Assembly (NCBI RefSeq): GCF_004768545.1
Contig: NZ_CP038635.1
Location: forward strand, 1,116,001 to 1,180,000
Direction of reading: 5' to 3'
DNA: 64,000 nt
Origin: Cupriavidus oxalaticus
Lineage (GTDB): Bacteria; Pseudomonadota; Gammaproteobacteria; Burkholderiales; Burkholderiaceae
Below, piece after piece: positions 60,335 through 64,000 of the stretch (its first letter is position 1; each line of letters begins with the position of its first letter). Below the pieces are notes generated by a model that made no database searches, had not been told where the DNA came from, and worked only from the letters and a program-made list of their open reading frames with translations. A program made the translations under genes and the position numbers.

Positions 60335-60349
60335 GTCGGTCGAAACCGA

Positions 60350-60592
60350 TTACTGCTTGGCAGCCGGAGCCGAAGCGTCAGCAGCCGGAGCCGAGGCTTC
60401 AGCAGCCGGGGCCGAGGCGTCAGCAGCGGCAGCAGCCGGGGCTTCAGCAGCGGGAGCCGAAGCTTCAGCAGCCGGAGCGGCGGCAGCCGGAGCAGCCGTG
60501 TCAGCGGCCGGAGCAGCCGGTTCTTCCTTCTTGCCGCAAGCGGCGAGAGCAACAGCGGCCAGCAGCGATGCGATCAGGAGAGACTTCTTCAT
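60350..60592 (-). CDS. Small alanine-rich repeat lipoprotein
   Basis: Eighty residues: signal peptide with lipobox ALAAC (Cys19) followed by GKKEE and then a tail almost entirely of Ala, Pro, Ser, Glu and Asp built from a degenerate seven-residue unit of the type APAADAS / APAAEAS. AAAGGAC precedes the ATG. It would be membrane-anchored with an extended, disordered, weakly acidic tail. No domain is recognised. A perfect 18-bp palindrome lies 42 bases upstream. Confidence 0.85.
   Translation of the reverse strand: MKKSLLIASLLAAVALAACGKKEEPAAPAADTAAPAAAAPAAEASAPAAEAPAAAAADASAPAAEASAPAADASAPAAKQ
60359..60520. repeat. Degenerate 21-bp tandem repeats in the lipoprotein tail
   Basis: GCAGCCGGAGCCGAGGCTTCA-type units, best preserved in the first three copies, then diverging. 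They encode the Ala/Pro/Ser/acid heptads and are a likely site of length variation between strains. Confidence 0.75.
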
Positions 60593-60633
60593 TGTTCGTC
60601 CTTTAACTTGTAATAACGGAAAACAGGCGATGA

Positions 60634-60651
60634 ATAATTACCGGTAATTAT
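60634..60651. promoter_or_regulatory. Perfect 18-bp AT-rich palindrome
   Basis: ATAATTACC followed by its exact complement GGTAATTAT, 42 bases upstream of the Ala-rich lipoprotein start. In a GC-rich genome this symmetry and composition point to a regulator-binding site over its promoter. No regulator is assigned. Confidence 0.6.
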
Positions 60652-60791
60652 CGCTCTTGAACTGCAAAATAGAGGCCCTCCCGGGTGCCGACATATGCAG
60701 TGGTCCACAGTACTAGCCAGCCAACGATTATATCCGCGTTTTCCCGGCTTGTGTAGCGCCGAAATTTACTGAATTGCAATGTTACGCATTA

Positions 60792-61997
60792 TTACAGCCG
60801 GGGTCCCAATTGTAGCCATCCCTCCTGTGTCCAGTGATGAAAAGTCTCCATCAGGTCAGGAAGAACGGCACATGCGGCAACATCATCGCCACTAAGGTGG
60901 CGATTATCGGCCAGCTTCTTCAGCCAGGGCATCAATTCGGCCGGCGGCTCGTAGGCTTCCCCATTGAGGAAGAAATTGTTCCGGTCGTAAAGTGCAATCG
61001 AGGCGGGTGCAAGAACGACGCCATGCTGGGCCGCAAGTTTCTCATAACGGCGCTGCGGCAGGTCGGATATCTCCGCGAATTCGACCCCGGGTTTCGGTTC
61101 TGACAGATGGGAGCCAAGAAATTCCGACACCATCTGCGAATTCCATTGCAGCGCCTTGAGCCGCTCGGCCACGGCCTTGGCCATACCGGCGGGCAGTTGC
61201 GCGGGCTTCGTCGCCGCACGTTCGCCGGCATCGGCGTAGCGCCCGCCCAGGTCTTCGTTGTCCTCCACCGTCTCGGACAGCCACGCCAGGAAGTGACCCG
61301 CCAGTTCGCGGTAGGCCGGCGCGCGGAAGCCGATCGAGCAGGTCATGCATTCGCCTTCGGCGACGCCGTCGTGGGCGTATTGCGGCGGCAGGTACAGCAT
61401 GTCGCCCGGCTCCAGCACCCATTCCTCCTCGGCGCTGAAATCGGCAAGGATCTTCAGCGGCATGTCCGGGACCAGCTCCAGGCTGGTCTGCGACGAGATG
61501 CGCCAGCGGCGCCGGCCCGAGACTTGCAGCAGGAATACGTCGTAGGAATCGAAGTGCGGACCGACGCCGCCGCCATCGGACGCGTAGCTGATCATCAGGT
61601 CGTCCAGGCGCGCGTCGGGCACGAAGCGGAAGCGGCCCATCAGCTCGGCCGCTGCGGCATCGTGCAGGTTCACGCCCTGCACCAGTAAAGTCCACTGGCG
61701 GGTCTTGACGGCGGGGAGGTTTTCGCGCGCAAATGGACCATGTTCGAGCTTCCAGCGATTGCGGAAGTGCGTCACCAGGCGCGATTCGACTTCGTCGCGA
61801 TCGGCAAGGTCGAAAAGCGCATCGCGCGACACAGGCGGCACGATTCCGGGTACCGCCTGTCGAATCAGCAGTGGCTTGCGGTGCCAGACATCCCGCATGA
61901 ATGCAGCCGGCGTCATGCCACCAAGCAGGTCGAGCGGAGTGTCTGGATCGACGGGGCCAGGGGGCAGGGCCTGTGCGTATAATGCGGAATCGTTCAT
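60792..61997 (-). CDS. JmjC-type ribosomal oxygenase, RoxA/YcfD-like
   Basis: A 401-residue cupin 2-oxoglutarate/Fe(II) oxygenase. Metal ligands are His148 and Asp150 (VGPHFDSYDVF) and His209 (LPPQYAHDGVAEG). The C-terminal dimerisation and winged-helix parts fit the bacterial ribosomal oxygenase group. YcfD/RoxA hydroxylates an arginine of ribosomal protein L16; the same role here is probable but inferred. The start at 61997 is only 12 bp from that of divergent slyD. The minus-strand upstream region has no clear ribosome binding site. Confidence 0.88.
   Translation of the reverse strand: MNDSALYAQALPPGPVDPDTPLDLLGGMTPAAFMRDVWHRKPLLIRQAVPGIVPPVSRDALFDLADRDEVESRLVTHFRNRWKLEHGPFARENLPAVKTRQWTLLVQGVNLHDAAAAELMGRFRFVPDARLDDLMISYASDGGGVGPHFDSYDVFLLQVSGRRRWRISSQTSLELVPDMPLKILADFSAEEEWVLEPGDMLYLPPQYAHDGVAEGECMTCSIGFRAPAYRELAGHFLAWLSETVEDNEDLGGRYADAGERAATKPAQLPAGMAKAVAERLKALQWNSQMVSEFLGSHLSEPKPGVEFAEISDLPQRRYEKLAAQHGVVLAPASIALYDRNNFFLNGEAYEPPAELMPWLKKLADNRHLSGDDVAACAVLPDLMETFHHWTQEGWLQLGPRL
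61978..61983 (+). promoter_or_regulatory. slyD -10 element inside the divergent oxygenase gene
   Basis: TATAAT, 26 bases upstream of the slyD TTG start; it lies within the first codons of the divergent oxygenase gene. Confidence 0.5.
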
Positions 61998-62008
61998 GGA
62001 GTCAAGAA

Positions 62009-62536
62009 TTGAAAATCGCTAAGAACACGGTAGTGTCCGTGATGTACAAGCTGTCGGACGCGCAAGGCAATCTGATCGAAGAGTCAGATGAAGCCATGGT
62101 CTATTTGCACGGCGGGTATGATGGCACGTTCCCCAAGATCGAGGAAGCGCTCGACGGCCATGACACCGGCTTCGAGACCCAGCTGCAGCTCGAGCCCGAA
62201 GATGCCTTCGGCGACTACGATGCCGAACTCGTCAAGGTCGAGCCGCGCGATCGCTTCCCCGAGCCTCTGGAAGTCGGCATGCAGTTCGAAGGCATGCCCG
62301 AGGACGGCGATGAAGAAGACTCCGTCATCTACACCGTGACCGACGTGGCCGAAGACAAGGTGGTGCTGGATGGCAACCATCCGCTGGCCGGCATGGCGCT
62401 GCGCTTCTGGCTGAAGGTCTCGGAAGTGCGCGAGGCCACCGCCGAGGAAATCGAGCACGGCCACGCCCACGGCGCCTCGGGTATCGAGGTGGTGGACGAG
62501 GACGAGGACGACGATACCCCGCGCACGCTGCACTGA
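62009..62536 (+). CDS. slyD: FKBP-type peptidyl-prolyl isomerase SlyD
   Basis: Cytoplasmic prolyl isomerase and chaperone. The family start (M)KIAKNTVVSVMYKLSDA fits a TTG at 62009 with GGAG seven bases upstream; an ATG nine codons earlier (61982) is a less likely alternative. From TTG there are 175 residues. The FKBP domain is interrupted by the insert-in-flap region (about 75-125), which ends near GNHPLAGMALRFWLKV. The C-terminal tail is acidic (VVDEDEDDD) with only a few His and no Cys, so it lacks the metal-binding tail of E. coli SlyD. A terminator follows. Confidence 0.93.
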   Translation: MKIAKNTVVSVMYKLSDAQGNLIEESDEAMVYLHGGYDGTFPKIEEALDGHDTGFETQLQLEPEDAFGDYDAELVKVEPRDRFPEPLEVGMQFEGMPEDGDEEDSVIYTVTDVAEDKVVLDGNHPLAGMALRFWLKVSEVREATAEEIEHGHAHGASGIEVVDEDEDDDTPRTLH

Positions 62537-62563
62537 TCCCGCGCCCTCCGTGGCCCATGAAGG

Positions 62564-62586
62564 AAGCCGGCCTAGCCGGCTTTTTT
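62564..62586. terminator. Terminator between slyD and the metallophosphatase
   Basis: AAGCCGGC, loop CTA, GCCGGCTT and more Ts (six in all), between the convergent genes. Confidence 0.85.
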
Positions 62587-62619
62587 CATGGGCGTTTTGC
62601 ATGGGCGTGGCACCGCGGC

Positions 62620-63654
62620 TCAGGGCGTGGCCGGCGCGTCCCGGAGCGAAACCGAGAACGGCGCCGCCGCGTTCGGCGTGATCACCAGCTCGGTCCATTG
62701 CGCCACCGTATTGTCCGGCAGCGAAACCCGCGTGAAATTCTGCAGCACCTTGCCGGCGTTGTCGCGCAGCGGCTTGTCGATGCCGAAGCCACTCTCGCCG
62801 GCATGCACCAGCAGCACCTGGCCGGGAAAGCGCGCGCTCAGGTCGCGCAGCTGGCGCTTGAATTCCAGGTAGCCGTCGCGCGTGCGGTGGCGCATGAACC
62901 CGTCCAGCAGCGTCGGGCGGCCTTTCTTCTCCCAGCCGTTGGCGAAGTGCGGGTCGGCATGGGCCACCACGACGATGCCATTCATGTCGCGCTGCCGCGC
63001 CAGCGAGAACGCGCGTGCCAGCCACTGGCGGTTAGCCTCGCGCCGGTCTTCGAACTCGCTGTTGCGCCCGCCCTCGTTGCGGTAGTGGTTGTTGTCGCCA
63101 GGCACGTTCAGGCCGACGATCAGGATGTCGCCGAGCACGAAACGCGCGTTCTCGCGGAAGGTGCGGAACAGGGCCTGGTCGGACTGCCGCACCACCGGGC
63201 GCGGATGCTGTCCCAGCGTGGCGTCCTCGGGGAAGAACAGCTCGCGCAGGCGGTTCAGCCGCTCGACCGAGTCGAACTTGCCGTTGACCGGGAGCCGGCA
63301 TTCGGCCCAGTCGGTTTCGCCCGGCACGTAGAGCAGCGGCAACGGCGACTGCGCCAGCAGCTGCTGGCGGCTCGTCAGGATGGCGTCGCTGCAGGATTCG
63401 GTATCGCCCTTGATGCCGCCGGCGTGGATCACCAGGTCGAGCCTGCGTTCGGCAAAGCTGTCGAGCAGTGCGGTGGCGTTGGCCTCGGCGGCAGGCCATT
63501 GCGGCAGGTCGGCGATCAGCGCGACGCGCATCACCTTCGGCTTGGGCGCGGCCTTGCCCCCGCGGCCGGCGGGTGCCGGCCATGCGGTACTGGCCGCGCA
63601 CAGCAGCAATGCCGCGGCTAGGATGCGGCCGGCGTGCCGGCGCCTGGCGTTCAT
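62620..63654 (-). CDS. Exported metallophosphatase-like protein
   Basis: A 344-residue protein with an N-terminal signal peptide ([19 protein letters not shown]). The calcineurin-like phosphoesterase pattern is recognisable ([43 protein letters not shown]), though the first motif lacks the standard D-x-H (ADLPQ) and the second has AGGIKGD for GDxxD. The metal site may therefore be incomplete. Its ATG overlaps the mutS stop by four bases (63651-63654), so it is coupled to mutS. Function unknown. Confidence 0.8.
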   Translation of the reverse strand: MNARRRHAGRILAAALLLCAASTAWPAPAGRGGKAAPKPKVMRVALIADLPQWPAAEANATALLDSFAERRLDLVIHAGGIKGDTESCSDAILTSRQQLLAQSPLPLLYVPGETDWAECRLPVNGKFDSVERLNRLRELFFPEDATLGQHPRPVVRQSDQALFRTFRENARFVLGDILIVGLNVPGDNNHYRNEGGRNSEFEDRREANRQWLARAFSLARQRDMNGIVVVAHADPHFANGWEKKGRPTLLDGFMRHRTRDGYLEFKRQLRDLSARFPGQVLLVHAGESGFGIDKPLRDNAGKVLQNFTRVSLPDNTVAQWTELVITPNAAAPFSVSLRDAPATP

Positions 63655-64000
63655 GCCGTACCGACCGCCTCGCCTGCAAGCGACTTGAGCCGGTACAGCG
63701 CATCGAGCGCGGCACGCGGCGTCAGGCTGTCCGGGTCCAGGTCGGCCAGCGTGTCGATCAGCGCGGCATGCTCCGGAGCCAGTGCGGCCCGCTGCGGCGT
63801 GGCCGCGGCATGGCTTTCGCCCTTGTCGTCATCGTCGTCATCGGTGTCCGGCAGCGTCGGCGCCGCGAACAGGTCGAGCTGCGGCGTCGGCGTGGCATCG
63901 GCCGATTGCTGCTCCAGCCATGCCAGGTGCTTGCGCGCGGCGCGGATCACCGGCTGCGGCACGCCGGCCAGCTGCGCCACCTGCAGGCCATAGCTCTGGC
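63651..64000 (-). CDS. mutS: DNA mismatch repair protein MutS (C-terminal part)
   Basis: The frame enters from the right edge with [17 protein letters not shown], the end of the MutS ATPase domain and helix-turn-helix, followed by the helical [11 protein letters not shown], a low-complexity Asp-rich linker (about [11 protein letters not shown]) and the C-terminal tetramerisation segment ([20 protein letters not shown]). About 116 codons are visible; the rest is outside. The stop overlaps the metallophosphatase start. Confidence 0.93.
   Translation of the reverse strand, partial: QSYGLQVAQLAGVPQPVIRAARKHLAWLEQQSADATPTPQLDLFAAPTLPDTDDDDDDKGESHAAATPQRAALAPEHAALIDTLADLDPDSLTPRAALDALYRLKSLAGEAVGTA

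Overview
The window is a 64-kb stretch of ordinary, gene-dense chromosome from a GC-rich betaproteobacterium, most likely Cupriavidus (formerly Ralstonia eutropha/necator group). The strongest pointer is an intracellular poly(3-hydroxybutyrate) depolymerase whose Cys183/Asp355/His388 triad falls at the positions known from C. necator PhaZ1. The complete isc operon, an Anbu-type proteasome homologue, the Entner-Doudoroff genes and general codon use agree. I saw no rRNA, tRNA or CRISPR array. There is one insertion sequence and no other sign of a genomic island. Both window ends cut genes: a Baeyer-Villiger-type monooxygenase on the left and mutS on the right.

Layout. 1-7.2 kb: monooxygenase and divergent TetR regulator, nth-rsxB, a second TetR regulator, phaZ, and an aromatic aminotransferase. 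7.4-11.1 kb: uvrB, three small proteins and a low-molecular-weight tyrosine phosphatase. 11.2-17.4 kb: the Fe-S assembly operon iscR-iscS-iscU-iscA-(DUF3565)-hscB-hscA-fdx-iscX, with an IscR-type site over its promoter and a terminator at its end. 17.4-22.1 kb: glycine-zipper protein, lysS, a short-chain dehydrogenase, and prfB with its programmed +1 frameshift. 22.2-31.4 kb: NlpD-like lipoprotein, recJ, a phosphoglycerate-mutase-like protein, lolC-lolD, tatD, comEC.

31.4-32.8 kb: a complete IS4-family element with perfect 18-bp terminal repeats and a 12-bp target duplication. It sits exactly where the convergent genes comEC and hexR share their stop codons, and neither gene is damaged. 32.8-36.5 kb: hexR, edd and gntK (gluconate / Entner-Doudoroff), with a matching 17-bp palindrome in front of both hexR and edd. 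36.8-41.96 kb: a five-gene Anbu locus (circularly permuted ATP-grasp, alpha-E protein, transglutaminase, Anbu peptidase, coupled alpha/beta hydrolase). This is the most unusual biochemical system here; its substrate is unknown.

42.1-47.4 kb: pyrG-kdsA-DUF1330-eno-ftsB and a small lipoprotein. 47.5-54 kb: hslO, gamma-carbonic anhydrase, a DUF455 protein, an acyl-CoA synthetase divergent from an alpha/beta hydrolase, and a ferredoxin/flavodoxin reductase. 54.2-60.3 kb: rnm-yciO-M50 protease-methyltransferase, then dapA-bamC-MBL hydrolase. 60.3-64 kb: an alanine-repeat lipoprotein, a RoxA-like JmjC oxygenase divergent from slyD, a metallophosphatase and the 3' end of mutS.

Recurrent features worth knowing: four genes (rsxB, hscB, lolC, slyD) appear to begin with TTG, two convergent gene pairs end in a shared CTAG, and several perfect palindromes lie in promoter regions. 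Regulatory and operon statements are inferences from sequence.
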